Below, one piece after another: positions 11,500 to 24,249 of a stretch of 64,000 bases of DNA. A model generated the notes under the pieces. That model did not search any database. It was given only the letters and a program-made list of their open reading frames with translations, and was not told where the DNA came from. Numbering within the stretch: the first letter of the stretch is position 1; every line of letters begins with the position of its first letter. Both the position numbers and the translations under genes were made by a program. The stretch comes from Epiperipatus broadwayi. Taxonomy: Eukaryota > Onychophora > Udeonychophora > Euonychophora > Peripatidae. The stretch spans positions 3,746,646 through 3,810,645 of the forward strand of contig JAQFVV010006199.1 of the NCBI GenBank assembly GCA_028023455.1, read 5' to 3'.

Positions 11500-13031
11500 T
11501 TATATAAGATGGATTTAGATAGCTGAAGGGATCTTGAAACTCTGTTTTTGACCCCCCCCCTAACTACAACTAAAGTTTAGCATATATATTATACTTCTAA
11601 TCAAATATTAAATATTTATCAACTAAAAATATATAAAACAAAATAAAATAATATATATTCCAGACTTGTAATATAATGTATATTACATTTTCATGTTACA
11701 CATATTTATTCATCCTATTTTATATTATATTTATAAAAACATTTTAAAATCTATAAATTTCCATGTGTTTTTACTATATTTTCATGAATGTAATATAAGT
11801 ATATAATACAAAATAGAATGAATATATATATTATAAAAACTTAATATATGTTATAAATCTTGAATTACTAGGATTTTATTGTATTTCATATACATTTTTA
11901 GTTGGTAAACTCTTGGAAATAATGGTATAAAAAAGATTAAAGTATTAGAAGAAGATATGACTATATAATTTTTTAGTTCAAATAAAAAACAATAATTTAA
12001 AAAGAAAAAGGTTTAATTTATATGGCAGATATTATTAATTAGTACTTATGACATAATTTATGAAGGCAAAATCTAATTGAAAATTCATAGAAATTGAATC
12101 TGAAATCAATTGAGATACTGAAAATCTCTTTGTGCTTCTTATAATGCTGACAGCCAATCAGATGTTGTGATAGCTGTCCGAATGATGATCAAACCGTAAA
12201 CACATGACAAATGCATTATTTGCTAGAAACATTGCTTAATAAATTTACTTCCTGTCTTAATAATAATCCAGATGTGTTTAAAAGCTCATTAAAAATTTAT
12301 TTATTGAAACTTGGAAGTCAAATTTAAAATGAAGAAAGATTGTATTTAATATCATCAAAAGGAAACTTGGTACTTTATTTTTTTAAAAATAACTATGATT
12401 GTTAATTTTAAACATTTGTTTCATAACTATCAATCTTCATTTTCAATTAGAATAAAGATTTTGCTATGTTTAATACAGCTTCTTCAATTGATGATTTCTC
12501 TTCTTCATATAATTCCAGTAAACTTTTTAATATATATTTTAGCTTTATATATATATATATATATATCCCCCTCCCCCTATATATATATATATATATATAA
12601 TCTTTTTATTCCATTTTAAAACATTTATTGTCTATTATTTATCTTCTTTAGCTATAAGTATAATTAATCCCAATTCAGTCTTTTATCTTTTTAAATGGTA
12701 TTAATGATACTTGTTTATTTTCTCATCACTTTATTGTGCTTTTAATATAAATTTTTATATATTTAATTGCATACTCATAAACATAGGTAATGTTATTTTA
12801 TTAATTATACAAGTCTGAGATGTACAAACAAGAACTAATAAAACACCATTTATATATAGGTATATTAGATTATTTCTACAAAAGTACTTCATTCAAGTAT
12901 GATTAATTTTAGTCATTTTACTTTCATCTGTATTAATAATTTGTCCAATGTGTTTATAGCTTTTAACATATTTTGCTTCATGATTATCAGTCTTTATTGT
13001 CTTCTGTAATAAGAAAACTATTTTTTAATTT
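11500..13031. other. No gene seen; TA arrays
   Basis: AT-rich sequence without a supported gene. It contains a (TA)n tract, a pyrimidine break cccccctccccc and a second (TA)n tract at 12546-12598, which is self-complementary and could extrude. A short homopolymer of C lies near 11553. Confidence 0.7.
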
Positions 13032-13337
13032 TATATTTTTGCTTTTATTTGATAGTTTATTGCAATATTTTCTGAAGATCTGAAACATCATTTGCAAAAA
13101 CAACTGTATTATCTATAAAATATATCTGATATAATTAATTTCCATTTATTCTTAACCCTTTAGATTTTCATTTTAACCTAAACATATATTTTTGCTTTTA
13201 TTTGATAGTTTATTGCAATATTTTCTGAAGATCTGAAACATCATTTGCAAAAACAACTGTATTATCTATAAAAATATATCTGATATAATTAATTTCCATT
13301 TATTCTTAACCCTTTAGATTTTCATTTTAACCTAAAC
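13032..13337. repeat. Near-perfect 153-bp tandem duplication
   Basis: The segment 13032-13184 is repeated at 13185-13337 with only a one-base length difference by eye (tatctataaaat versus tatctataaaaat). The near identity points to a recent duplication or an assembly duplication. No coding potential. Confidence 0.9.
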
Positions 13338-14085
13338 ATATTTCTTATAAACCTATTATAAAAAGTTTGGGGTATGTGACATTTTCCTATTAAACAGCTA
13401 TATCACAGTTAATCTTCTTTGTATAGACATGGAATATAATCACTGCTATTGCATTTTGATAAATATTATTTGCAATACAACAATATTCTTGTTGGAATTA
13501 ATAATGATTAAAACTTTAATTAGCTCCAAAATGCTTATAATATCAAATATCTTTCATTATTTACAAATATGATCTATAATTTAAAACGTATATGTAAAAT
13601 AGTTGATTATAAATGAATATAATTATTGTTTTTGTTATAAAGATTTTACTTGAAATGAAAATAAAGCTACTAATCTAAAGCATAATAGCAACTCAACTTT
13701 TTAATTTTTTTTATAATTTTTTTTAATAATTATGTCTCCTATTGTTGAATAATCACTTCCAAATACAATTTTCTTTTTTGATTGTTTTATCTCCAAAGTT
13801 GTCTGTAGATAAGATGTAATCATCTTCTATATAACTGATATATCTATAATTTCTATTATTTTCCTATTTTCTGAAATATCTTGTTATATATCTCTATTAT
13901 TTAGGAATTTTATATATAACCTTACTAACAATTTCTCTATTTCTACAACAACTTAACATTAAAATATTTAAAGTATTACCATAATTTCATAAAATTTTTA
14001 TATTCTTTATAAATTTAATTGCTGTCCCATTTTTTCAATTACAATACTTTGAATTTTACAAGAAATTATGTAAGTAATATTTACT
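13338..14085. other. No gene seen
   Basis: AT-rich DNA with poly-T runs. Nothing recognisable on either strand. Confidence 0.6.
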
Positions 14086-14089
14086 AAGG

Positions 14090-14160
14090 TTGTAAGGTCA
14101 AGAATGTGCGTGTAAAAATGTGATAGTAGGGACCTCTACAGGTCTTAACCACAAGCTTAT
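14090..14160 (-). repeat. Dispersed repeat, copy 1 (inverted relative to 25.86 kb)
   Basis: The minus strand carries aagcttgtggttaag and cctgtagaggtccctactat, then acattcttgacct. The same order appears on the plus strand at 25866-25922. The ~65-bp similarity without other shared flanks marks an interspersed element end or short non-autonomous repeat. Confidence 0.6.
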
Positions 14161-14699
14161 GTTTTGGGAAAAACTCACCTTATTAACTATTTTCAACAAA
14201 CTATGTAATTCCTAATCACTCATTCTCTTCAAGTTTGCCTAAAAACACAACCAATTAATAAATATAGACTAATTAATAGTACTGAACTAGTTTTCAGCAA
14301 AACACTGATTCTGGCAGTGTTTTGCAGAAAGCTACCTCAGTGCTATTAAAAAGTTATGATAAATGTAAAAATTACTTTGTTTTATTATCCTTCGTTATTA
14401 TGTAGTTTTTTTGTAAAATTCTTCCATACATTTCATGATATTTTTCCTTTTTTATAATAAAACTATTTTTTTAATTAGTAAAATAATTTTTTCTTAGTAG
14501 TAAAGTTTTTTCATATTAAAGACTTCAGCTATTTTCTAAAACTTTTTCTACCACTTCACAATTATATTTTTTTTTATACCATTTTTCAGAATTTCAGATA
14601 CTCAACTCTTTTAAATGGTCATTTAAATAGATTTTTTTATTTTTTTATTTATATATTGCATTGTCTCAGTAGAGAATTTACTGATGAATTATTTTTTGT

Positions 14700-15560
14700 A
14701 GCATTTATCTACATAGCAGTTTTAGTAGAATATTATCTATATTCTTATTGATCTCATTTATATTTGAATTGCATTCAAAATCTATTAATAATTTTGGTTC
14801 TAATTTAAATTCATTATAATGATAATATTTACATGATGCTTTGCTTTAACAAGTATCTTACAATTCATTATACAATGATTATTTCTGGTGTTGATTTTAT
14901 TAAAAACATAATTTTGAAATATATAATCCAACTCTATTGTGCTCTTTATTTGAATATTTCCTTGTTCATTTTTACTTAAGATTTTTTTCACAAAAAAAGA
15001 TCATAATATACAGGCATTCCACCACCCCATAAATTTTGTAAGTCTATGCCTTTTTTTATTTCTATATACTTATCATAATTTACCCTCACCAATTCAATCT
15101 TTCATTTATTTCATAATTCTAGGCAGTAAAATCTTCTATTACAATTTCAAAATATTGTTTAATATGATCAAAAGTATTCTGTAGATTTATATAAAGTTCC
15201 TGTATTTTTTATCACAATCAAAATTTGCTGTCACATGATTTTTAATTATCTGCATTGGTTATTTTTCTTTAAGTTGGATAACTATATTTCTATTCTGACA
15301 AATGAACCATTAGTTTGAATTATTAATCTTTTATTTATAATGAATGGACTTTACTTATACTTTCAATATTGGTGCCTTTATAAAAATGGCAATGCTATTT
15401 TTTATAGCATTTGTCTTTTCACTTATAATTTTTTCACAAAATCTAGCAATGTTCTAATTTATGCAGACATTTTTACTTTGAAGTCAGTTTTAATTGTAAG
15501 TTACTCAATAAAAATTCATCATTAAATTGAAGTCTGGGTCCATAACCAGAGAATTCTTAG
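14700..15560 (-). pseudogene. Possible decayed coding stretch, unrecognised
   Basis: The minus strand holds several adjacent open segments that look protein-like though broken by stops and frameshifts. One runs 14991-14800 (63 aa, starting MKKILSKNEQGNIQIKS); another near 15060-14980 includes LQNLWGGGMPVYYDLFF. Base composition is only slightly less AT-rich than the surroundings. I do not recognise the family, and chance open frames are a real alternative. Confidence 0.2.
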
Positions 15561-15599
15561 TACCCTCTGCATTTGGTTATAAACTACTTTCATGGATGG

Positions 15600-16635
15600 C
15601 AAATCTGCAGCTTTCAGAAAAGTAAGGACCACAGTTAATTTTTATTTGTCATTATCACAAATGTAAAATAGAATCAGCATTCATGGACTTATTCATTCTG
15701 CTTTCAAGTAAAACCAACTAAAGACTCAATTAAAAATTATTAAGTATTTGAAAAGAAGTATCATGGTGTTTTATTTTTATTTTAGAGGTAACTTTATCAC
15801 ATTAGTTGATCCACATTTCTAAAAGCCTAATTCAAGTTAATTAATCATGTAAATAATTTTTGTGTAAGAACAAAACAGACCTTAGGAATATTTCCAGATA
15901 TGTTTCTTTAAACACTCAAATAGTATTTAAAGATTTTTTTTCAATCAATAATAAAATATTTTTATTGCAAAAAGTTCATTTAGATGAATTATTTGTATGT
16001 GTGCATTTGATTGAGTTTTTAAGACACTTTCTGTCTTCTGTAATGGATTATGTTTGATAAATGAAACCTAGTTATTAATAACTTATAATTTTTCCCTTAT
16101 TTAAAAAAATCATAATAATATTATGCTATTTATTTGTAAGTTAATTGTGGGTTGTTTCTACAGTTTCCAAAATTTTTGGGGATAGGTAGTAGAAGTATAG
16201 CATATAAATTTCACCACACCTTTTTTTTTAAATACTGTTTTTTTTCTAAAGAAAATTTTATGTATATAAAAAAACCATCATCAATGTATATATTTTTTAT
16301 CTATACAAAGTATAATTTAGTAAAATTTTAAAGAAAATCTGTAATGATATTTATATATTTAAAAAGAAGGAATAATGTTGGAATACACTGAGGTATAATA
16401 CTAAATCCAAGAAAAGATTCAATAAATAGGTAATATGAAAAAGAAATAAAAATAGACTGGGTAAATGAATATCTGTGCCCAGTATTGAAGATAAATGGAA
16501 AAAAAATGAACAATTATACTGTGATAAATATTTTAAAAAAGTTTATCATCATTATTATTGTTATTATTATTGTTGTCATTATTGTTGATGTTATTATTAT
16601 TATTGTTACAATGATAACTTTATTTGTCTTAGAGA
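15600..16635. other. No gene seen; trinucleotide-rich tract
   Basis: AT-rich DNA. At 16540-16615 there is an impure (ATT)n/(GTT)n tract. No supported gene. Confidence 0.6.
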
Positions 16636-16639
16636 GTTA

Positions 16640-17150
16640 TAAGAGTTTAACATAGCTTATATTTCTGTGTTTACTTGGGAAATCTGTAGTTGTAGGTTTA
16701 TATATATAAAAGTTGATTTATTAGTTTACACAAGATTGAAAGAATTTTTCTATACTGTGGATTAGTTTCAAGGATTTTACATATTTTGGATTGCTATGGT
16801 TACATGGGCAATCCATAGATGTAGATTTACATATGTAAAAGTTGATTTATTGATTTACATATTTTTTCATGCTGTGGATTAGTTACATGGGTTTTACATG
16901 GCGTGGATCTGCTGTAGTTACATGGTCAATCTGTAGTTGTAGCTTCACATATGTGCAAGTTGATTTATTTATTTATATAAGATTACAGAAATGTTTATAT
17001 GCTGTGGATTAGTTACAAGGGTTTTACATAGCTTAGATTGCTATGGTTAGATGGGCAATCTGTAGTTATAGATTTACATATATAAAAGTTGTTTTATTGA
17101 TCTACACAAGATTATATAAATTTAACATGTTCTGGATTGCTGTATCTATA
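16640..17150. repeat. Minisatellite, ~4 units of 120-130 bp
   Basis: Units begin near 16650, 16780, 16898 and 17028. Each contains gattgctatggttacatggg, a caatctgtagttgtag core, ttacatatataaaagttgat, and gctgtggattagttacaagg. Units differ by several substitutions and small indels. The array lies just downstream, in the transcriptional sense, of the Gag/ORF1-like pseudogene. Confidence 0.75.
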
Positions 17151-17527
17151 AATAAAAATGAAGTTTATTTTTATGTGATTGAGTTTCCTGAGTAACATAA
17201 GCAAGGGTCTAGTAATTTCCATGGTAGTGTAGCAATTGTGTGAGAGGTCCACAGGTGTGCTGGTTTTGTCTCCATATTGTTTTCTGGTCAGGCTTAGGTT
17301 TTAAGTACTTTTGGAGTATGAAAAATTAGAGCTCCTTAACTTGATTATATAGAAAGTGAACTGTTTCTGCTTTAGACTTTTAAACTTTGCATTGGTATTA
17401 TAGTCAACAGACAATGGGCATTCAGTTTACAGAGTCCATATTCAGCATCAACAGGTCATCCATATTTTTTCATATGTCATATCATTGGCCCAAAACTGGG
17501 AGGGGGTTCAGGCTTTTTTTTGTTTCA

Positions 17528-19217
17528 TTAGAAATGTTGGGGGGAGGGGATGTCTGGTATAGGAGGTAAACATGGAGAAACTGTCTCCATGATATGTGAT
17601 GAGGTTTTATTATAAATAATCTGGTCATTTTCATGTGTATGATTATAAATAAGAGCTTCTGGGGCAGTATTAACCTTATTTAAGACAGTGTTGGTTTCAA
17701 TTGTTGCATTGTGAGGTTTGGAAACAATATTATCTGAGTCAGGGGTTGTTTGTACATCATTTAAGTTGAAACAATTATCATTATCATTATCTGCCTCATG
17801 GAGTGTCAAATCAGTCAGTAGTGGAGTAAGGTTGAGAATGGATGAGTATATAGGATAGGTAATATGTCCATGGATAGTATCTTGGCTATTTATGGATGTA
17901 ATCATGGAAATATTTGCTGTTGACTGTTCTTTGTTGACTTGGGGATTTAGGTGATTAGCTGCTTTTCCTGAAAGTGAAGTTTGGAGATTAATACATTGTA
18001 CTGCTAAATGACCTTGCTGGTGACAAGAGTAGCACTAGGATTTTAATCCTCTATATATAACTATAAATTAGCTTCTTGATCAGGAATTTGTGTTGGAATT
18101 ATGTTTGAATCAATATCATGGCACAGTTGTAATATGAAATCATAGCTGTTACTAGGGATGGGTATGTGGATATCCTTTAAATATATGGAGTGAAAAGTCA
18201 TAACTTTGCCAAATGGTTGCATCATCACTGGAAATCTTGAAAGGTGTATTCCAAGTAAGTGTTTTTGAGTATGCCTGTGATATAGTTGAAGTGATTTGGC
18301 TCCACCTTAATTAAAGCAAAGTTTTGAAGTGTTTTTATTTGTGTTTGAAATCGGTCTCTTTGTGTGGTCTGAAAAAATTTGATTACTAAATCCCTGGAAT
18401 TTGGATGGTCAGCAGTACATGCAATGGTATCCCACAGTCCATGTAAGGATATTGCATTAAATAGTAATTGCCTAGAAAATTTATATAGAAAAATGCTTAT
18501 GTCTGTGGCTGATAGAATTATGGACTTAGTAAAAAAAATCTTTTAAAAGTTGCAAATAATCCTATTGAGATCAAATTGTTGAACCTTTCATTTGTTATCA
18601 TAAGAGCATCTGTGTTCAAAACTTAGAGAAGGGCCATTGTGCTTCTTGGATATTGGAATCCAGTTGTCTGATGTCACTAGGGGTGGTTTTTCTATATCTT
18701 GGAACTGACTTGGGAATAGTTGACATATTGTTACTTTTGTTATTAATATCTATTGGATTATTACTTTTCCTATTGAGCAGTTGAGGTTTAATTTTAGCAA
18801 CATTAGCATAGGTTTGTATTATCTTTGATCTTTGGAATTCAGTGTTAGTGAATTTAGAAGTGGTCAACATATTACTTTTATCATTTATAATTATTGGATT
18901 ATAGATTTCAATTCAGTATTGGTGAAATTAGAGGTAGTTGAAATATTTCTTTTATCATTTATAATTATTGGATTATTATTGCTTTTGCTACAGATCTGCT
19001 GAGTATTATTTTTAGGTTCATTAGCATCTATTTGTATTATCTTTGAACTTTGGAATTCAGTCTTAATGAAATTAGCACCAGCCACCTGTTCATGTGACAG
19101 CTCAGTCATCATATTAGTCACCAAATTATCATTAGATAAATCACTTATTTTGTAAATATTATTATTATAATTTATGCAATGATTGTAATGGAATGAAAGC
19201 TGAGTGAAAGATGCCAT
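17528..19217 (-). pseudogene. Decayed retrotransposon Gag/ORF1-like protein with CCHC zinc knuckle
   Basis: The coding trace starts at an ATG at 19217 (MASFTQLSFHYNH...). The first ~220 residues are Asn/Ser/Lys-rich and low complexity, with an internal duplication: NFIKTEFQSSKIIQIDANE and KFTNTEFQRSKIIQTYANV, each followed by SN-rich linkers. The middle (18420-18070) reads as a folded-domain-like segment containing DLVIKFFQTTQRDRFQTQIK and, after a frameshift near 18225, QPFGKVMTFHSIYLKDIHIP. A zinc knuckle CYSCHQQGHLAVQC (CX2CX4HX4C) lies at 18034-17993. A C-terminal open segment covers 17905-17528, ending PPIPDIPSPQHF. Stops and frameshifts break the chain at several points, so it is a pseudogene. 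A zinc knuckle after a basic domain is usual for Gag or non-LTR ORF1 proteins. The clade is not determinable, and no reverse transcriptase follows within the window. Confidence 0.65.
17993..18034 (-). other. CCHC zinc-knuckle motif within the Gag-like pseudogene
   Basis: Fourteen intact codons give CYSCHQQGHLAVQC with spacing CX2CX4HX4C, the nucleic-acid-binding knuckle of Gag and ORF1 proteins. It survives although stops lie just upstream. Confidence 0.8.
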
Positions 19218-19219
19218 TT

Positions 19220-22200
19220 ATCTAATTTTAAATTTTTTAAGCAAATGTAATTATTAATATTTAAACTAAGTTTGTCATTTTTAATATTCAGTCTATATAA
19301 ATTCACTTTGAAGTACATTATATTCAATTTAATTCTAACAATGTGAATAACATTTTAGAATTATTCTTGTTATTTACTTTCAAAACAACACAATCTAATA
19401 AATCTTTGTTTTTTATCATATTTGTCTTGTTATGCTTGTTGATCTATCAATCTGTTATCAGTTTTACATAAAATTTTTGCTTTGATTATTATATATTTTT
19501 TATAGAAAACGTTGGATTCTTACCAAATAAAAGAGAAAGCTATATTTAAAAATGATTATATCATAATAGAAAAAACAATTTATACAAAAGCCAATGAGTA
19601 CAAGTTATATTTTGTATTGGATATATGTAAAAATGAATTCGATTTATTAACATTTCCACTGTGATCTATTATAATTAAAACTATTTGAAATATCATAATA
19701 TTTACATATGGTATTGTAAAATTGTGAACAATATTCATGAAAATATAATAGCATTGGTTAGAATAGATTGTGACAGTAAGATTAAAAATGATAAAAAGTT
19801 AGGGCAGAATAATTAACTATTATCAAAACATCAATTTTACAGCAATTATTTTTTACATTAAAATGAAAAGTAAGTAAAGTAAAAATAAATGACGATTCTT
19901 TAAGTCATTTAGACTTCATAAATGATGTTGTTGGTTGAATAAATAATGTTTAAGAGTTTCAGGGAATGTTATAAGAACTATGCAATTTATAGCAATAAAT
20001 TAGGTTTAAAAGATATACAATTAAATTAAAATAATGTTACATAGGATTTTAAATAGAAAAAAAAATAGTGTAATAAATTACAAATTCATAACTATAAATA
20101 TTTTCATTAAATTATTAATGGAAATAAAAGCACAATATAAAAATTTAATTATAGTCTTAAACGTGGGCAGAGTGTAATTAGTAGTAACAACTTAATATAA
20201 AATGAAATACGTTTATGTATCAAAAAAGAAAGATTAATTAAATATAATTATAAGTGGACACCTACAACTCTGAGATTTGTGGAAAACCATAAGCAAAATT
20301 TAGTTATATAATAATATTAATAAACAAGAATTTAAAATAAAATATATAAGTGAAGTAACACTAGATATTGCTAATACCATTGGAAAAATTAAAAGACTGT
20401 TACAAATAAAGCTGAAGCTGCCATGTTGCAAAAAAAAATAACAATAGATAGACAAATAATATTTCACACTGGACTAGAAAAAAAAAACATATGAAAAAAG
20501 TGAGGTAAAGATATTAATTAGACACCTATGAAAAATGGCACAATGAATCAAAAAAACTGGACTGATTACTGATCAAAAAGCCGACACTTGACGACTTAAC
20601 ATCTACGTGCTTTATAAAAATAGAATATTAAAAAACATTGTGCAAAATTAAGAATTCAGTTGAGTAAATTCTATATTTATGTGTATGTGTGGATTTCACT
20701 CATGGACCATGGTTTGTTTTATTAGGAAGATTCAAATGTTTTTAATGACAGTCTTTGTGCACGCGCACGCCTGTGTACAGACAGATAAACAAATGCAATT
20801 TTTTTGTTTTCTTAACAAAAAAGGAAAATAAAAGATTTTTTATATAATGTTTATTTACCTACACATATACGTATTAAATATTTGTCTAAATTAAAACATT
20901 TTTATCAGAAGATAAAAAGCTGGTTTATATTTTTAAACTGGAACTTTTTAATCCGTTAAAAATACTTTTTCTTAATAAAGAAGAAGCCATGTAAAATAAA
21001 TTGTTTATTTTAAACAAAAAGAATTTCTGCTAGATTTAAGTTGATCCTTAGAAAATTTGTAGGATTCAGATGTGATCATGCATTGAGGAGTTTGTTAATC
21101 ATTATAGTGACTATATAAAAGAAAAACAGCGAACAACAATTACTAGACAGAAAAATACATTACAATGAAGCTAGATAATGGGTGACATCCTTCAATAAAA
21201 GGAATAGCTAATTGAACGAGATATACAAATACATATGTAATGATAATTGCTTAATGCTCATACCTCTCAAAATAAAGAGTAGTTTATCATAGTCATTATT
21301 ATCATTATTAAATAAAATTTTGTTGATTAGAAAATTGATGTAAAAAATACATTTAGTCTAATAATAATAAATAAACAAAATTGAAAGCATGTTATAATAA
21401 TAATGATGATGATGACGATGATGATATTTATATACAACATATATATATTTAAATTTAATATTTTTAACAGTTTATATAGAATATAAATTAATTAGTAAAT
21501 GTGATCACCGTTATATATAGACGTTAAATCCATAACCTAGGTATACTGTTGTTTATCAGACGTGGCTCTGCAGGCTGAATGGAAACAACAGAAAAACTGT
21601 CCACGCTACAACTAGTCAAAAGGATATATAATGACAGTATATTCGTTTGCAAAAGAGTTTGCTATTGATTATTAAGTTAAGATTGAATTATAAAGTAAAG
21701 GGGCAAAAAAGTCTCTAATTGATTTTTAAATTATTTCAATTGGAATTAATCAATTTGAATAAGGATGTATTTGAAATTCCTACTATTTTAGAGATATCCA
21801 ATAAATTAAAATTGTATTTTTGATTATTTGATAATTTTATATTTTAACACAATATTCGATGCAAGTGTACATGTGTAATCACATATATATATGCCTATAC
21901 GTGAGATTATTTATTTTAAATCATTATCTCTTGTAATTTTATTTTGGTTTAAATAATGAAACTTGTATATTATATTATTAAGGTAATATAGTAAAAGAAA
22001 ATGGTAACAAACAATAATCAATGAGAGCTAAATTATCAGAAGGATAGCATAAATCGGAAAAAAAGAAGAAAGTCACACAAATTTAGCTTTGCTTATAAAA
22101 TATTTTATATTTATTTGATAAGTAATCTTCATACCACAGTGTATTAAAAGGATAATAATGGTGCAATTACATTCAATGCAATGTAATGTTATTCCAAAGA

Positions 22201-24180
22201 TGTTTCAAATTCATTATCCACAGAATATCTCTAGTATTTTCTTTCCAAGATGATATGATAGTAATCTATAATAACATTTTGGCATTTTATTATTGCAAAA
22301 TTCCAATAGTCATCAAGTATAAAGTTGAACAAACTTTTATTCTATTTACCTGCTATCAAAAAAAAAAAAAAAAAACATAAAAGATAAAAAAGTAAATACA
22401 TGTTATCTATAAAACGCTATTTATTCTTAGAATATTTATTGAAAAAATAAAATTGTTTTATTCATATTTAAAAGTTTTAAAATTTCCAAATAATAAAGAA
22501 ATAATAAATAATTTTTATAATATTTATATTTTAAAATGCTTTTTAAAAAGTAAAATGAAAGTCCTTCACTGCATTTGAAATTAAAAACATTTTTATATTC
22601 TTTATTCATTTACATTCTGTTTAAAAACTGAAATATTTTATCTTAGCTTGGATTTTAATCATCATTGGAAATGAAAATTTTAAAAATAAGTAAAAATATC
22701 TCATATTTATGAAGTATATAAACTGTATATTAGAACATTAACTTTTTTTTTAACAAAAAATGTTTTTGGTGGTCTATGTATTATATTTGAAAAAAAAATG
22801 TTGTAATGCAAACATCTTTGTCAGTTGTAAATTTATTATTGATTATGAAAAGGAATTCTATCTTATTTATTGTATTAAACATGTTAAAAACAAGTAAAAC
22901 AATAGGTTTAAAAATACAGACATGTTTGTATTATAACTATCATAATTATTGTTTATTATACTGCATTTGATAGCAACTATCAATATTTAAAATTAATTTT
23001 ATCAATTAAAAAAGGCATTTCAAAATGATTTACCTATTACTTTTAAACAAATATTTAAATAATAGAATAGTTGGAGAGATTTAAACTATCATTTTTTATG
23101 ATAAAATGAGTATTATTATCCACACACTTTTTTGGAATATAATTATATATTTTATGCAGATTTAAATATCTTAAATTACATTATATATTTATGGTAGAGA
23201 TGTAAACATTACACGATTTGTTTTGATGTTAATTTTATGTGAAAGGAATATCTTTTAATCACATAATATTTAATGCAATGTTAGTATTTTAATAATATAG
23301 TTTCAAGTTTGATGACCATATGTCAGCAAAAAATTGTGAAGATATTTGTGTAAAAAATATGACTAAAGTTAAAGGGTATAGTGTTTCCTGTTTGGAATTT
23401 GGCTTATTTTTCTAGGACTGAAAATAGCAAAAACACTATCATTATAGAACTCCCTGTTTAAGTTTATATTATAATAATGCTTCATATTACATTTTTTACT
23501 TTCCCTTATATATACATCATTATTCAACTTCTTGTCTCATTAACTGTTTTATAATGGATAGAATACATATAGAAAACATGAATGGAACAGTACTTTATAA
23601 ATGTATAAGAAATATAAGTAACTATTTCTAAAAGTCTCCTCTCATACAGAATATCTTATTTATCTATAGATATATAAGCAGAAACTTAATTAAAAAGGCA
23701 CAAGTTTTATTATGAAGGCTTCATTAGTTATGTAATATGTGGAAATGCTCATTCTGTTTAATATTTTTATTCTTGACCGATAGAATAAAGTTTGGCCTTT
23801 ATATCTAGGAAACAATAAATTGTTGTGAATGACAATTTTTTATTGAGCTCTTTATAAGCTGTAAGGAATTTTCAACTGAAGAAAGATTGAGTTAATTGTA
23901 ATTAGATGGTACATTGTCAGATTTTGTGAAGTTAGATGAAAAGGTGAATAAAAAACTGAAATGATAAATAGGTGTGGGGTTTACTTTAAAAGCATGTATT
24001 GAAAGCACAATGGAGTAAAATTTATAACAAATAAAGAATAGAAGAACATCAATCTGGAAGTTGATTGTATATCAGATACAATGGTAGGATTTTTTATTTC
24101 TCTTAATGAAAAATAGCAGACAAAATAAGTTTATCCTAATAAGTTCACAATGTAATAAACAAAAAACATATCTTTGTATA
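19220..24180. other. No gene seen over ~5 kb
   Basis: AT-rich DNA without a supported gene. Minor features are a GC-richer island at 20740-20785 with cacgcgcacgc, a (GAT)n-like stretch at 21395-21425, and an island at 21545-21620. That last island has the inverted pair tgttgttt...aaacaaca and could be a short non-autonomous repeat. A poly-A run lies at 22360-22375. Confidence 0.6.
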
Positions 24181-24183
24181 TAT

Positions 24184-24240
24184 CAGTGGTGGAAAATCTG
24201 TGATCATAGTCTGGTCCATGGACTACTAAAAAATTTTGGA
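24184..24240 (+). mobile_element. hAT-like terminal fragment
   Basis: The sequence starts CAGTGGTGGAAAATCTGTG and continues to a ctggtccatggactac segment. This resembles the ends of Charlie-type hAT elements (CAGTGGT..., GGTCCGTGGACCAC...). No partner inverted end or transposase was found nearby, so it is at most a solo end or chance match. Confidence 0.35.
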
Positions 24241-24249
24241 GAGATCATC

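Noticed and set aside
14680-14700. Isolated CTGATGA words, for example near 14681 and 50114
   Set aside because: No matching GAAA box or pairing stems nearby; such 7-mers occur by chance.
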